From contig NZ_QGOK01000008.1 of the NCBI RefSeq assembly GCF_003259175.1, positions 62,001 to 126,000 of the forward strand: a stretch of 64,000 nucleotides of DNA, read 5' to 3'. The stretch's first letter is position 1. Each line of letters opens with the position of its first letter. The notes under the pieces were generated by a model. It was given only the letters and a program-made list of their open reading frames with translations. It made no database searches and was not told where the DNA came from. This document shows, one piece after another, positions 18,045 through 27,281 of this stretch. Origin of the DNA: Marinomonas shanghaiensis. Lineage in GTDB: Bacteria > Pseudomonadota > Gammaproteobacteria > Pseudomonadales > Marinomonadaceae. Position numbers and translations under genes: made by a program.

Positions 18045-19064
18045 ATGGCCAATAATCCGGTAGAGTCACTTCCTATTATTGCCATCACCTCTGGTGAACC
18101 CGCAGGGATAGGCCCAGATATTATATTAAGCGCACTAAACGAGCAGACCTTTTCTGCTCGTTTAGTGGTTCTTGCAGACCCGCAATTACTAAAAGACAGA
18201 GCCTCAACTCTAGGCTTAAATATCGATATTCGAACACTCAATGATTCAAGCGACATTACCGCACATCAGCAAGGCGTGGTCAGCGTCTTGCCCATCCAGC
18301 TGGCAAAGCAAGCCACTGCCGGCGAGCTTGATATTGCCAATTCTCCCTACGTCTTAGAAACACTAAAGCAAGCGGGTGAGGGCTGCATTCGAAAAGAGTT
18401 TGATGCGATTGTCACCCCTCCCGTACACAAGGGTATCTTATGTGAAACGGGGGTGCATTTTTCTGGTCATACAGAGTTCTTTCAAGCTCAATGCCAATCC
18501 CCCCATGTGGTTATGATGTTAGCAACAAACGCCATGAAAGTAGCGCTTGTCACCACCCATTTACCACTAAAAGATGTGTCTGCCGCGATCACAGAGCAAA
18601 GCATCAGCCTTGTTGTCAAAGCACTCAATAAAGATCTACAAGAAAAATTCGGCATTACACAACCCAAAATTCTAGTCTGTGGTTTAAACCCCCATGCTGG
18701 GGAGGATGGACACCTTGGCAGAGAAGAAATGGATGTTATCATTCCAACACTCAACAAACTCCGCCAAGAAGGCTTAAACTTGATTGGTCCTCTTCCGGCA
18801 GACACGCTGTTTACTCCAAAATACCTAAATGATGCCGACTGCGCCTTGGCTATGTATCACGATCAAGGTTTACCTGTGTTAAAATACTCAGGTTTTGGTA
18901 ATGCTGTTAATATCACATTAGGCTTACCCATTATTCGAACATCTGTCGACCACGGCACAGCCATTGATTTGGCTGGCACAGGCAAAGCAAATAACGGCAG
19001 CCTTAACGTGGCCATTCAACATGCTATTAACATGGCAAATAACGCGAAAAAGTTTTCTAAATGA
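18045..19064 (+). CDS. pdxA: 4-hydroxythreonine-4-phosphate dehydrogenase PdxA
   Basis: 339 aa. PdxA oxidises 4-phosphohydroxy-threonine in the DXP-dependent route to pyridoxal phosphate. Signatures: [13 protein letters not shown] at the N-terminus, [12 protein letters not shown] (metal His), [14 protein letters not shown], and [23 protein letters not shown] (metal His) near the C-terminus. ATG 18045 has AAGAGAA upstream. It overlaps rsmA by four bases (ATGA). Confidence 0.96.
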   Translation: MANNPVESLPIIAITSGEPAGIGPDIILSALNEQTFSARLVVLADPQLLKDRASTLGLNIDIRTLNDSSDITAHQQGVVSVLPIQLAKQATAGELDIANSPYVLETLKQAGEGCIRKEFDAIVTPPVHKGILCETGVHFSGHTEFFQAQCQSPHVVMMLATNAMKVALVTTHLPLKDVSAAITEQSISLVVKALNKDLQEKFGITQPKILVCGLNPHAGEDGHLGREEMDVIIPTLNKLRQEGLNLIGPLPADTLFTPKYLNDADCALAMYHDQGLPVLKYSGFGNAVNITLGLPIIRTSVDHGTAIDLAGTGKANNGSLNVAIQHAINMANNAKKFSK

Positions 19065-19861
19065 GCAAACAACAACCCCATAAAGCCAGAAAAAGATTCG
19101 GCCAAAACTTCCTTCATGATCACGGTGTTATTCGACGCATTGTGGCCTGTATTGGCCCCAAAAAAGGCCAGCGTATTGTTGAGATTGGACCGGGTAAAGG
19201 CGCTTTAACAGAAGGCATAATCAGTGTTACCGAGCGCATGGACGTGGTTGAGCTTGACCGTGATCTGATTCCGATTTTGAAGGTAAACCTCTTCCGCTTT
19301 CCTGAACTTACCGTTCATGAAGCCGACGCGATGAAGTTTGATTTTGCTTCACTTAGCACCCCAGAACAAGCCATTCGCGTTGTGGGTAATTTGCCCTACA
19401 ATATTTCAACGCCGCTTATTTTCCACCTATTAAGTCAAGCCGATGCCATTGAAGATATGCACTTCATGCTACAAAAAGAAGTTGTTGATCGCTTGGCCGC
19501 ACGACCCGGTGATAGCCTCTATGGGCGCCTCAGTGTCATGGCGCAGTATTACTGCTCTGTCGAATCACTTTTTATTGTTGGACCAGAGTCATTTGACCCT
19601 GCACCAAAAGTCGATTCCGCCATTGTAAGAATGACACCACATAAAACACTGCCCTACCCAGTTAATAACATCAAAATGCTCGAAGACATGGTCAGAATCG
19701 GCTTTCAACAGCGCCGCAAAACCCTACGTAATAACTACAAAGGGGTATTAGACACCGATGATTTTGCTGCCTTAAACATTGATCCCACATTACGTCCAGA
19801 AAGACTTGACGTGGAAGACTTCGTTCGAATCACCAACTACGTCCTCAAAAAGGAAGGGTAA
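19061..19861 (+). CDS. rsmA: 16S rRNA (adenine1518/1519-N6)-dimethyltransferase RsmA (KsgA)
   Basis: 266 aa. RsmA dimethylates the two adjacent adenines of helix 45 of 16S rRNA late in 30S assembly; its loss gives kasugamycin resistance. Visible: [13 protein letters not shown] near the N-terminus, SAM motif [15 protein letters not shown], and catalytic motif NLPYNIS. The C-terminal helical domain has [13 protein letters not shown]. Start overlaps the pdxA stop by four bases and apaG begins immediately after the stop codon, so translation is coupled along the operon. Confidence 0.97.
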   Translation: MSKQQPHKARKRFGQNFLHDHGVIRRIVACIGPKKGQRIVEIGPGKGALTEGIISVTERMDVVELDRDLIPILKVNLFRFPELTVHEADAMKFDFASLSTPEQAIRVVGNLPYNISTPLIFHLLSQADAIEDMHFMLQKEVVDRLAARPGDSLYGRLSVMAQYYCSVESLFIVGPESFDPAPKVDSAIVRMTPHKTLPYPVNNIKMLEDMVRIGFQQRRKTLRNNYKGVLDTDDFAALNIDPTLRPERLDVEDFVRITNYVLKKEG

Positions 19862-20236
19862 ATGCAAAAATATGACGTCGTGGTTTCTGTTCGTACAGAA
19901 TATCTCGCAAGCCAATCAACACCAGCTGAATCGCGTTACGTATTTGCTTATCACATCTCTATTACCAATTGCGGAACAGAATCAGCCAAACTTCAAACTC
20001 GCCACTGGATCATCACCAATGGCAATGAACAAGTACAAGAAGTGAAAGGCAGCGGCGTCATCGGAGAATATCCGCATTTGGAACCTGGGGAATCTTTTCA
20101 TTACACCAGCGGTACGGTCATGGATACCGTTGTTGGCAGTATGCAAGGCAGCTACCAGTTCCTCGCGGACGATGGCACAGAGTTTGACGCTCCAATCCGC
20201 CCCTTTACATTGTCCGTACCCAATCAGGTTCATTGA
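19862..20236 (+). CDS. apaG: ApaG domain protein
   Basis: 124 aa, single fibronectin-III-like ApaG domain. Marks: YVFAYHISITNCG, RHWIITNGNEQVQEVKGSGVIGEYPHL and a Gly-rich PGESFHYTSGT. The biochemical role of ApaG in bacteria is not established; it is linked to Co2+ resistance in Salmonella and almost always lies beside apaH. ATG directly follows the rsmA stop, with the ribosome site AAGGAAGG inside the rsmA end. Confidence 0.95.
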   Translation: MQKYDVVVSVRTEYLASQSTPAESRYVFAYHISITNCGTESAKLQTRHWIITNGNEQVQEVKGSGVIGEYPHLEPGESFHYTSGTVMDTVVGSMQGSYQFLADDGTEFDAPIRPFTLSVPNQVH

Positions 20237-20244
20237 GGCGACTT

Positions 20245-21072
20245 ATGGCAACCTATGTTATTGGTGATTTACAAGGCTGTCTTACGCCTCTGGTACAGCT
20301 TTTAGAGAACATTCACTATCATCCAGAACAAGACAAACTTTGGTTTGCTGGTGACTTAATCAACCGTGGCGAAGAGTCATTAGAAACGCTGCGCTTCGTC
20401 AAATCACTGGGCAACAATGCAACCGTTGTGTTAGGCAACCATGATCTGCATTTACTGGCGGTTTCTCATGGCCACGGAAAATTAAAGCGTGGCGACACAT
20501 TAGCCGAGATACTCACGGCGGCTGATCGTGATGATTTAATGAACTGGCTACGCCAACAGCCCTTATTTCATTACGATGAGCAGCTCAACACCGTGATGAC
20601 CCATGCGGGCATCCCTCCCTGCTGGGATCTGGCTAAGACTCAATCTCTCGCCAGTGAAGTCGAAGCCAAACTTAGATCCGACCGTGTTGATGATTTTTTT
20701 GCGACCATGTATGGTAATACACCAGACAAATGGCGCGATGATCTGACGGGGTTAGATCGCCTTCGTACCATCACTAACTATTTGACACGCATGCGCTTTT
20801 GTGACGAAAACAGCAAGCTTGACCTTAAATCTAAAGAAGGCATTAATACCGCCGAAAAAGGCTTCGCGCCTTGGTTTAATTATCCCTCTAAAGTTCCTGA
20901 AGGTTGTCATATCGTTTTTGGTCACTGGGCGGCTTTAGAAGGAAAAACTCAGCTAGAACATATCCATGCACTGGATACCGGCTGTGTTTGGGGAGGAAGC
21001 CTGACCGCATTGCGCTTAGAAGATAAACAGCGTTTTAGCACACCTTGTACACTTAATCGGAAGAATTCATGA
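20245..21072 (+). CDS. apaH: Symmetrical bis(5'-nucleosyl)-tetraphosphatase ApaH
   Basis: 275 aa from ATG 20245 (GAGG six bases upstream); an in-frame TTG at 20233 overlaps the apaG stop and is rejected. ApaH splits Ap4A into two ADP and also decaps Np4-capped RNA in E. coli. Phosphoesterase motifs: GDLQGC near the N-terminus, FAGDLINRGEESLE, VLGNHDLHLL, and THAGIPP. It is followed by glpE with a four-base overlap, the order seen in Pseudomonas. Confidence 0.96.
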   Translation: MATYVIGDLQGCLTPLVQLLENIHYHPEQDKLWFAGDLINRGEESLETLRFVKSLGNNATVVLGNHDLHLLAVSHGHGKLKRGDTLAEILTAADRDDLMNWLRQQPLFHYDEQLNTVMTHAGIPPCWDLAKTQSLASEVEAKLRSDRVDDFFATMYGNTPDKWRDDLTGLDRLRTITNYLTRMRFCDENSKLDLKSKEGINTAEKGFAPWFNYPSKVPEGCHIVFGHWAALEGKTQLEHIHALDTGCVWGGSLTALRLEDKQRFSTPCTLNRKNS

Positions 21073-21389
21073 CTTTTCACTGTATTGATATTTCAGATGC
21101 TCTACCAATTATCGAAAACAATGCCACCATTGTCGATATTCGCGATCTGACCAGTTTCCATAATAGCCACATGGCAAACGCAGTCCGTTTGACCAATGAT
21201 AACGTTCAAGACTTCATTGATGGCACAGCAAAAGACCAACCTGTTATTGTTTGCTGTTATCACGGCAATAGCAGTAAAGGCGCGGCTGAATACTTAGCGT
21301 CACAAGGCTTCAAAGAAGTGTATTCTTTAAATGGCGGTTTTAGCCAATGGAGCGCCATGTTCCCAGAACAATGCGAAACAGGTAGCTAG
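21069..21389 (+). CDS. glpE: Thiosulfate sulfurtransferase GlpE (single-domain rhodanese)
   Basis: 106 aa, one rhodanese domain. The active-site loop is CYHGNSSKG with catalytic Cys63, the GlpE type of loop. It transfers sulfane sulfur from thiosulfate to cyanide or thioredoxin in vitro; the cellular acceptor is not certain. Although named for the E. coli glp locus, its place behind apaH is standard outside the enterics. Cytoplasmic, no signal peptide. Confidence 0.93.
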   Translation: MTFHCIDISDALPIIENNATIVDIRDLTSFHNSHMANAVRLTNDNVQDFIDGTAKDQPVIVCCYHGNSSKGAAEYLASQGFKEVYSLNGGFSQWSAMFPEQCETGS

Positions 21390-21395
21390 ATAGGC

Positions 21396-22493
21396 ATGAC
21401 AACCTCGTATCAAGTGTATCTCGTAGGTGGCGCGGTCAGAGACGCCTTACTAGAACTCCCTGTCAAAGACCATGATTGGGTCGTCACAGGCGCGACACCA
21501 GAGCAACTTGAGGCAAAAGGTTATCAACAGGTAGGCAAGCAGTTTCCGGTTTTTCTTCACCCCAAAAGCAAAGAAGAATACGCCCTTGCCCGCAAAGAAA
21601 AAAAACAAGGGCAAGGCTACACAGGCTTCATTTGTGACTTTTCGCCAGACATACGACTAGAAGAAGATTTAGAGCGCAGAGATCTAACCATCAATGCCAT
21701 TGCACAAAACCAAGATGGCGTGTTGATTGATCCCTTTCACGGGCAGCAGGATTTGCACGATCGACTGCTCCGTCATGTCTCTGACGCTTTTGTAGAAGAC
21801 CCATTACGGGTATTGCGTGTTGCCCGCTTTGCCGCCCGCTTTCACGATTTTGGCTTTACCGTTGCTCCAGACACGCTGTCCCTGATGCAAAAAATTAGCG
21901 CATCTGGAGAGCTTTCTACGCTGAGTGCAGAGCGCATTTGGAAAGAATTAGAAAAAGCACTCAACACGCGTCATGCCTCTGTCTTCTTTTCAGTATTAAA
22001 ACAGGCCAATGCACTGGACAAGCTCTTTCCTCAGTTTCTTTGGGAAGACAATCAAGCCTCTGCTAATACCTTACACCAAGTAGAATTCACACCTGCTCAG
22101 CGTTGGGCCATTCTTTGCAAACAAACACCGATGGCAGCGTTGACTCAATTACATCAACGCCTTCGCAGTCCAAATCAATTCAAAATTCTCACGGAGCAAA
22201 CCCGCTCATTCTTAGAAGATCAGCGAATTCCAATGGACTCTGCCGCCTGGGAGAACTGGTTAACCTCTGTTAACGCCATCAAAAAACCCCAACCTTTTGT
22301 ATTACTGATTGAGGTTCTAAGCCATCTAACAAATAGCAAGATGAAGGATTGGCAAGATTTAAGAAATGCGGTTGCCACCATCAACGCAGCCCCTTTAATC
22401 AAACAAGGCCTAGGCGGCGCAGAGCTAGGACAAGCATTGAAAAAAGCGCGTACAGAGGCTCTCGATAAAACCCTATCCCCTCTGATTAATTAA
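21396..22493 (+). CDS. cca: CCA-adding tRNA nucleotidyltransferase, short form without HD domain
   Basis: 365 aa. Class II nucleotidyltransferase: [13 protein letters not shown] (11-20 region), catalytic DHDWVV, and the [10 protein letters not shown] motif, then the head/neck and body helices with the [14 protein letters not shown] motif. It adds or repairs the 3' CCA end of tRNAs. E. coli Cca is about 412 aa with a C-terminal HD phosphohydrolase; here the C-terminal region has no HD metal motif, so only the polymerase activity is expected. Last gene of the lptD operon, six bases after glpE. Confidence 0.94.
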   Translation: MTTSYQVYLVGGAVRDALLELPVKDHDWVVTGATPEQLEAKGYQQVGKQFPVFLHPKSKEEYALARKEKKQGQGYTGFICDFSPDIRLEEDLERRDLTINAIAQNQDGVLIDPFHGQQDLHDRLLRHVSDAFVEDPLRVLRVARFAARFHDFGFTVAPDTLSLMQKISASGELSTLSAERIWKELEKALNTRHASVFFSVLKQANALDKLFPQFLWEDNQASANTLHQVEFTPAQRWAILCKQTPMAALTQLHQRLRSPNQFKILTEQTRSFLEDQRIPMDSAAWENWLTSVNAIKKPQPFVLLIEVLSHLTNSKMKDWQDLRNAVATINAAPLIKQGLGGAELGQALKKARTEALDKTLSPLIN

Positions 22494-22504
22494 CGCGCCG
22501 AATA

Positions 22505-22870
22505 TTAATACGTGACCGCAGACTTTCGATGAATTTTCACGCCAACAGCTTGAGCAGCTGGTACAGCGCCTGGCTTGCGAACAGTGAGAGTCATCGCATT
22601 TAGCTTAAAACGCCCAATCAACTCTCCCACCAAATGCTCTGCCAAGGTTTCAATCAACTCAAACTGACGTTCGACGCAAAATGCCAAAATATAATTGGAT
22701 ATCGCCTCGTAATCTAACGTTTTAGAAAGATCATCGTTTTCAGCAGGAACACGATTATCGTGCTCCATCTCTAGATCAAACACCAAATCTTGCTGTATTT
22801 TTTTTTCCCACTCATACACACCGATAACAGCTTGTGTTTTTAGCCCCTCAATAAAAACGAGGTCTTTCAT
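22505..22870 (-). CDS. folB: Dihydroneopterin aldolase FolB
   Basis: 121 aa, the normal size of this tetrameric tunnel-fold enzyme, which makes 6-hydroxymethyl-dihydropterin for folate. Marks: DLVFIEGLKTQAVIGVYEWEK at the N-terminus, the DYEAISNYI segment, and FELIETLAEHLV with the substrate-binding Glu. One base separates it from tsaD on the same strand; convergent with cca. tsaD-folB is a common gammaproteobacterial neighbourhood. Confidence 0.95.
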   Translation of the reverse strand: MKDLVFIEGLKTQAVIGVYEWEKKIQQDLVFDLEMEHDNRVPAENDDLSKTLDYEAISNYILAFCVERQFELIETLAEHLVGELIGRFKLNAMTLTVRKPGAVPAAQAVGVKIHRKSAVTY

Positions 22871-22871
22871 A

Positions 22872-23909
22872 CTAAGATTCCTTTAAGGGTGGTAATTCAG
22901 ATAACGGCCAGCGGGCACGTATCGACAAACTGAGTTCAGAAAATTGACCACTGACCAAACGCTGAGCGCCAGCATAGGCAATCATGGCACCGTTATCGGT
23001 ACAAAATTCTGGTCTAGCATAAAACACACTGGCTTTAATTTTTTTCAACTGACTTTCAAGCTGCTCACGCAGTCTTTGATTTGCACTCACGCCACCCGCA
23101 ATAATCAATTGTTTCAAACCTTCCGCTTCCAATGCTCGGCGACATTTAATCACTAAAGTATCTACCACAGCGGTCTCAAACGCCAAAGCGGCGTCGGCTT
23201 TAAACTGTTCGTCACAGCGATCATTGTCCAGCGCATCATGTACTGCTGTTAAAAAGGCGGTTTTCAATCCACTAAAACTAAAATCCAAACCAGGACGGTC
23301 TGTCATAGGACGCGGGAATGTCAACCCAGACTCAGGGTTGCCGCGTTTTGCTAAAGCGGCAATATAAGGCCCTCCCGGATAAGGCAAGCCGATCATTTTG
23401 GCGGCTTTATCAAACGCTTCCCCAGCAGCATCGTCAAGAGACTGACCTAAAAGACGATACTCTCCGATTGCATCAACACGAACCAACTGAGTATGGCCAC
23501 CTGATACTAACAGCGCAACGAAGGGCATTTTCGGCTGTGACGCTTCTAACATTGGTGCCAAAAGATGGCCTTCCATATGGTGCACTCCCAAAGCAGGAAT
23601 ACCCAAGGCATAGGCTAATGAATGACCAATGGTCGCACCAGCCATCAAAGCCCCCACTAGACCGGGACCGCTCGTATAAGCAATCGCATCCAGTTCCGAT
23701 TTTTTCATGCCCGCGGCCTGCAACACCTCATCAATAAGTGGCAAGGTTTTACGAACATGATCACGAGAAGCCAATTCGGGTACAACACCACCGTATTCAG
23801 CGTGCTGAGCGATTTGAGAGTAAATCTTGTGTGCCAAAAGACCTTTCTCGGTATCGTAAATAGCGATCCCCGTTTCATCACAAGAAGTTTCTAATCCCAA
23901 TACTTTCAT
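22872..23909 (-). CDS. tsaD: tRNA N6-adenosine threonylcarbamoyltransferase TsaD
   Basis: 345 aa ASKHA-fold protein. With TsaB and TsaE it transfers threonylcarbamoyl to A37 of tRNAs reading ANN codons. Typical motifs: [16 protein letters not shown], the metal-binding HHMEGH segment, [24 protein letters not shown], and [11 protein letters not shown]. Divergent from rpsU across a 436-bp region, as in E. coli. On its own strand only a TACAAT-type -10 is visible upstream, without a good -35. Confidence 0.97.
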   Translation of the reverse strand: MKVLGLETSCDETGIAIYDTEKGLLAHKIYSQIAQHAEYGGVVPELASRDHVRKTLPLIDEVLQAAGMKKSELDAIAYTSGPGLVGALMAGATIGHSLAYALGIPALGVHHMEGHLLAPMLEASQPKMPFVALLVSGGHTQLVRVDAIGEYRLLGQSLDDAAGEAFDKAAKMIGLPYPGGPYIAALAKRGNPESGLTFPRPMTDRPGLDFSFSGLKTAFLTAVHDALDNDRCDEQFKADAALAFETAVVDTLVIKCRRALEAEGLKQLIIAGGVSANQRLREQLESQLKKIKASVFYARPEFCTDNGAMIAYAGAQRLVSGQFSELSLSIRARWPLSELPPLKES

Positions 23910-24008
23910 CAGAATAATCTCATTAATAATTTGCGTATATTGTACCTTATCTGTTCAGACCATTGCAGAGCAAACCGCAACTTAGTTCGTATTCAGCGTA
24001 AATGAGAT

Positions 24009-24037
24009 TAGACACCGCTAGGTAAAAGCTTTATAAT
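24009..24037 (+). promoter_or_regulatory. Distal sigma-70 promoter in the tsaD-rpsU interval
   Basis: TAGACA - 17 bp - TATAAT: perfect -10, 4 of 6 at -35. It points to rpsU but lies 309 bp from it, upstream of a second promoter. The implied transcript starts near 24044. Confidence 0.65.
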
Positions 24038-24043
24038 GCGCGC

Positions 24044-24212
24044 GTTTTAAATGTTTAAATAAAAAGGCAGGTGATTTTTCTAGCTTAACCCATGGCTTCC
24101 ATGTAAAGAGAAGCAAAATGGCGAACAAGCACCCTATGAAAAAATGAATACCGTTACAGACGCGATAACAGTCTGTTCAGGGTTAAGCCTTTTGGCTTAG
24201 GCTTTTGATTTA
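24044..24212 (+). ncRNA. Candidate small RNA or attenuated leader upstream of rpsU
   Basis: About 170 nt between a strong promoter (24009-24037) and the rpsU-proximal promoter. It contains GCTTAACCC (24083-24091), which can pair over nine bases with GGGTTAAGC (24180-24188). The same 3' strand can instead pair as TAAGCC (24184-24189) with GGCTTA (24194-24199), a hairpin followed by GGCTTTTGATTT. So a long-range stem and a terminator-like stem exclude each other. Local hairpins CATGG-CTTC-CATG (24091-24103) and ACAGAC/GTCTGT (24156-24161/24171-24176) lie within. A nine-codon reading frame MANKHPMKK (24118-24147) has a weak AGAAG site before it. No known RNA family was recognised. Confidence 0.4.
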
Positions 24213-24260
24213 GGGAAATCGATCCATACTGGATCACACTCTGTTCAACAAAAGCGCGCT

Positions 24261-24288
24261 TTGAAAGCCCATTAAATACGGGTATAGT
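24261..24288 (+). promoter_or_regulatory. Proximal sigma-70 promoter of rpsU
   Basis: TTGAAA - 16 bp - TATAGT, 57 bp before the rpsU ATG. Both hexamers are 5 of 6. A small hairpin TTCAC/GTGAA follows in the short leader. Confidence 0.7.
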
Positions 24289-24345
24289 TCACGCCGTTTT
24301 TGTGAATACTTAAACGTTTTAAAAATATTCTTAAAAGGTAAAAAC

Positions 24346-24561
24346 ATGCCAGCAGTAAAAGTAAAAGATAACGAACCATTTGACATCGCTCTACGTCGCT
24401 TCAAACGCTCTTGTGAAAAAGCAGGCGTTTTGGCTGAAGTTCGTCGTCGTGAATGCTACGAAAAACCAACAACTCTTCGCAAACGTGCTGCAGCCGCTGC
24501 TGTTAAACGTCACGCTAAGAAAGTTTCTCGTGAGCAAAAGAAATTCCAACGTTTGTACTAG
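24346..24561 (+). CDS. rpsU: 30S ribosomal protein S21
   Basis: 71 aa, exactly the usual S21 length, highly basic. S21 binds near the anti-Shine-Dalgarno end of 16S rRNA and helps initiation. The N-terminus [37 protein letters not shown] is near-invariant in gammaproteobacteria. AAAAGG lies nine bases before the ATG. A strong terminator 77 bp downstream means most transcripts end before yqeY-dnaG-rpoD. Confidence 0.99.
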
Positions 24562-24637
24562 GCCAATCTGCCGTTTGGCACTTTGCAAAAAACAAATGTT
24601 TGCCTAGACGTTTCTAACTTTTAGGCTTATAAAAAAA

Positions 24638-24668
24638 CGGCTAGTTAACCAACTAGCCGTTTTTTTTG
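24638..24668 (+). terminator. Strong terminator after rpsU
   Basis: Ten-bp perfect stem ACGGCTAGTT (24638-24647) / AACTAGCCGT (24651-24660) around a short loop, with eight T after it and seven A before it. It isolates rpsU from yqeY-dnaG-rpoD or sets the S21 to primase/sigma ratio. Confidence 0.9.
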
Positions 24669-24714
24669 CTTATCTGTCTACCCGACAGCTATCTACCGAA
24701 AGTAAGAGGATCCC

Positions 24715-25161
24715 ATGTCAGACCTAAAAAAACACATCTCAGATACATTGAAAGACGCTATGCGTGCCAAAGAAAAACAACGCGTTACGGTCATTCGTAC
24801 CATCTTATCTGAGTGCAAAAAAATTGAAGTAGATGAGCGCATCGAATTAGACGATGCCCGTGTGTTGGCTGTTCTTGACAAAATGAACAAACAGCGCAAA
24901 GACTCAAACCAGCAGTTTATTGATGGCGGCCGTGAAGATCTGGCAGCCATTGAACAAGAAGAGATGGCAATCATCAGCGAATTCTTGCCTACCCCATTGA
25001 CTGATGAGGAAGTTGGCGAGATTGTTAAAGCCGCTATCACAGAAACAGGCGCCACCTCTATGCAACAAATGAGCGCAGTAATGGCGATTGTCAAACCACA
25101 GGTTCAAGGCCGTGCCGATATGGCACAAATCAGCAAACAAGTTAAAGCACAACTAGGCTAA
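24715..25161 (+). CDS. yqeY: GatB/YqeY domain protein
   Basis: 148 aa, the YqeY family, which resembles the C-terminal tRNA-binding tail domain of amidotransferase subunit GatB. Its job in bacteria is not proven. Marks: LKKHISDTLKDAMRAKEKQRVTVIR at the N-terminus and LPTPLTDEEVGEIVKAAI in the middle. AGAGGATCCC precedes the ATG. It is placed between rpsU and dnaG, as in Pseudomonas, and four bases from dnaG, so it belongs to the macromolecular synthesis operon. Confidence 0.92.
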   Translation: MSDLKKHISDTLKDAMRAKEKQRVTVIRTILSECKKIEVDERIELDDARVLAVLDKMNKQRKDSNQQFIDGGREDLAAIEQEEMAIISEFLPTPLTDEEVGEIVKAAITETGATSMQQMSAVMAIVKPQVQGRADMAQISKQVKAQLG

Positions 25162-25165
25162 TATA

Positions 25166-27166
25166 ATGGCGGGACGTATTCCTGATCAGTTTATTGATGA
25201 GCTTTTGGCTCGAACCGACCTGACCGACGTGGTTGCGTCTCGCATTAGCCTAAAAAAAACCGGACAAAATTACAGTGCTCTGTGCCCTTTTCACAATGAA
25301 AAAAGCCCTTCCTTTAGTTTAAACCCAAACAAACAGTTCTATTACTGCTTTGGTTGCGGTGCAGGCGGCAATGCAATTTCCTTTGTGATGGAACATGACC
25401 ATCTAGACTTTGTCGACGCCATTGAAGTATTGGCAAAAGACGCCGGCATGGAAGTGCCACGAGAACAAGGCGCACCAGACAGATACGAACAAAACGCAGA
25501 GTTACTCAAACGCTTATCCGAAAGCTCGCAGTTTTATCAGCAACAACTCACCCAGCACCCCGATAAGAAAAAAGCCACCGACTACCTCTCAAAGGAACGT
25601 GGGCTATCAGGTCAAATCGCCAAAGTATTTGGTTTAGGCTATGCCCCTCCTGGATGGGACAACCTACTCAAAAAAGTGGGCACGCGCGCCGAAAGCCAAG
25701 AACAGCTTCTATTAGGCGGCATGCTGATTGAAAAAAAAGATCAACCCGGACATTACTATGATCGCTTTCGCGATCGTATTATTTTTCCCATTCGCGATTC
25801 GCGAGGCCGTGTCATTGCCTTTGGCGGACGCGCATTTGGCGATGAAAAGCCCAAATATCTCAATTCGCCAGAAACCCCAGTTTTTCAAAAAAGCCAAGAG
25901 CTATACGGTCTATTTGAAGCAAAACAAAATACCCCGATACTCAACCAAATCTTGGTAGTAGAAGGCTATATGGATGTCATCGTATTAGCGCAACATGGCA
26001 TTACCAACGCGGTCGCTACGCTAGGCACTTCCGTTAATAGCCAGCACATCCGCAAACTCTTCAAACTGGTTAGTAAAATTGTACTTTGCTTTGATGGCGA
26101 TAAAGCTGGCCGCGCCGCCGCCATTCGGGGTTTAGAAGCCTCCTTGCCGGTTATGCAAGATGAAAAACAAGTACGCTTCCTGTTTTTACCGGAGGGGGAA
26201 GACCCAGATTCACTGGTCAGAAAAGAAGGCAAAGACGCCTTTAATCGCCGCTTAGAAGATGCCTCCTCGCTATCACATGTCCTATTTGACCACGCCAGAA
26301 ATCAAGTGACACTCGGCGATGAAGAAGGCGAAGCACAGTTCGCTCGCAATGCCATGGAAATGATTACACAAATCCCCAAAGAGCTCACCTTTCGCTCCGT
26401 ATTAATTCGCCAACTAAGCGATCAATCTGGCATCGACAGCGAAACCTTAAGCAACACCGTCTTTAAAACACGACGCCAATACATATCAACCGAAGAACAG
26501 ACGCCCGCATACCCTAATCACACACAACAAACACCTCATTATGATGGTGAAAACCCCGACCTCAGTCACTACGAATACGAACCACCTCATAGCGACTATG
26601 ATGATTTTCACCCGGCCGATTACACAACCCCGTCGTATCAACCAAACCCGACAGGCTCATTTAAAAAACCATTTGGGAAAAAACCCTTTTCAAAAGGCAA
26701 ATTTTACAACGACGAGCCAGCACTACCACCCGCCGCCCCTAGTCTAAGTCGAATTAAACAAGCTTCTCTGTGCCTGTTATTGCACCCGCACATAGCAAAA
26801 GACATTGACCTACCGGATCCTTTGATAAATCAAGCCAATGATGAGCTGCAAATATTCTGCAAAATATGGCGATATTTCACAAAATACCCCAATAAAAACA
26901 CAGGCCACCTTTTAGGGGAAATGACAGATAAAGTCGCGATGTCATCCATTTACGCACTGTTAAACCATAAAGATGCGATAACAAAGCAAAAAATAACCAA
27001 CGCACAACAAGAAGTGCTCGATACTGTTTTAGCGTTAGAAAAAAATCTTGGCCTAAATAGCAGCATTGCACGGTTGAAAAGTAAGGGAAACGAATCCATA
27101 AAGGATAATAGCAGTAAGCAGGAATTACGAAATTTAATGGATCTGATCCGACAAAAAAAATCATAA
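25166..27166 (+). CDS. dnaG: DNA primase DnaG
   Basis: 666 aa, longer than E. coli DnaG (581). Order: CHC2 zinc finger ([18 protein letters not shown], then YYCFGCG, about 41-66); the RNA-polymerase core with YAPPGW and [21 protein letters not shown]; Toprim with VVEGYMDVI and CFDGDKAG; and a C-terminal DnaB-binding helical bundle (about 527-666). The extra length is an 80-residue Pro/Tyr/His/Asp-rich linker, about 444-525, that looks disordered. DnaG lays RNA primers at the replication fork. Four bases after yqeY, 115 bp before rpoD. Confidence 0.97.
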   Translation: MAGRIPDQFIDELLARTDLTDVVASRISLKKTGQNYSALCPFHNEKSPSFSLNPNKQFYYCFGCGAGGNAISFVMEHDHLDFVDAIEVLAKDAGMEVPREQGAPDRYEQNAELLKRLSESSQFYQQQLTQHPDKKKATDYLSKERGLSGQIAKVFGLGYAPPGWDNLLKKVGTRAESQEQLLLGGMLIEKKDQPGHYYDRFRDRIIFPIRDSRGRVIAFGGRAFGDEKPKYLNSPETPVFQKSQELYGLFEAKQNTPILNQILVVEGYMDVIVLAQHGITNAVATLGTSVNSQHIRKLFKLVSKIVLCFDGDKAGRAAAIRGLEASLPVMQDEKQVRFLFLPEGEDPDSLVRKEGKDAFNRRLEDASSLSHVLFDHARNQVTLGDEEGEAQFARNAMEMITQIPKELTFRSVLIRQLSDQSGIDSETLSNTVFKTRRQYISTEEQTPAYPNHTQQTPHYDGENPDLSHYEYEPPHSDYDDFHPADYTTPSYQPNPTGSFKKPFGKKPFSKGKFYNDEPALPPAAPSLSRIKQASLCLLLHPHIAKDIDLPDPLINQANDELQIFCKIWRYFTKYPNKNTGHLLGEMTDKVAMSSIYALLNHKDAITKQKITNAQQEVLDTVLALEKNLGLNSSIARLKSKGNESIKDNSSKQELRNLMDLIRQKKS

Positions 27167-27204
27167 TGGTTGCTTAATTTTCACACACAAAAGAAAGGAT
27201 TCGG

Positions 27205-27233
27205 TGGATAAAAGCGATAGATTTTGTTATAAT
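27205..27233 (+). promoter_or_regulatory. Candidate promoter for rpoD
   Basis: TGGATA - 17 bp - TATAAT, 48 bp before the rpoD ATG at 27282. Perfect -10, 4 of 6 at -35. It would allow rpoD expression independent of dnaG, as with the internal promoters of the E. coli operon. Confidence 0.55.
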
Positions 27234-27281
27234 CCGCGGCTTGCTAAACTCCCAAATGAATTTCTAACGATAGGTTGTCGA

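Noticed and set aside
24044-24212. 6S RNA, 4.5S RNA or tmRNA in the tsaD-rpsU interval
   Set aside because: No match to their end pairing or signature sequences; no CCA end.
24380-24607. Overlapping frame across rpsU
   Set aside because: Out-of-frame shadow of S21 that runs past its stop.
27204-27281. 26-codon N-terminal extension of RpoD
   Set aside because: It crosses a TATAAT promoter; ATG 27282 gives the standard 612-aa protein.
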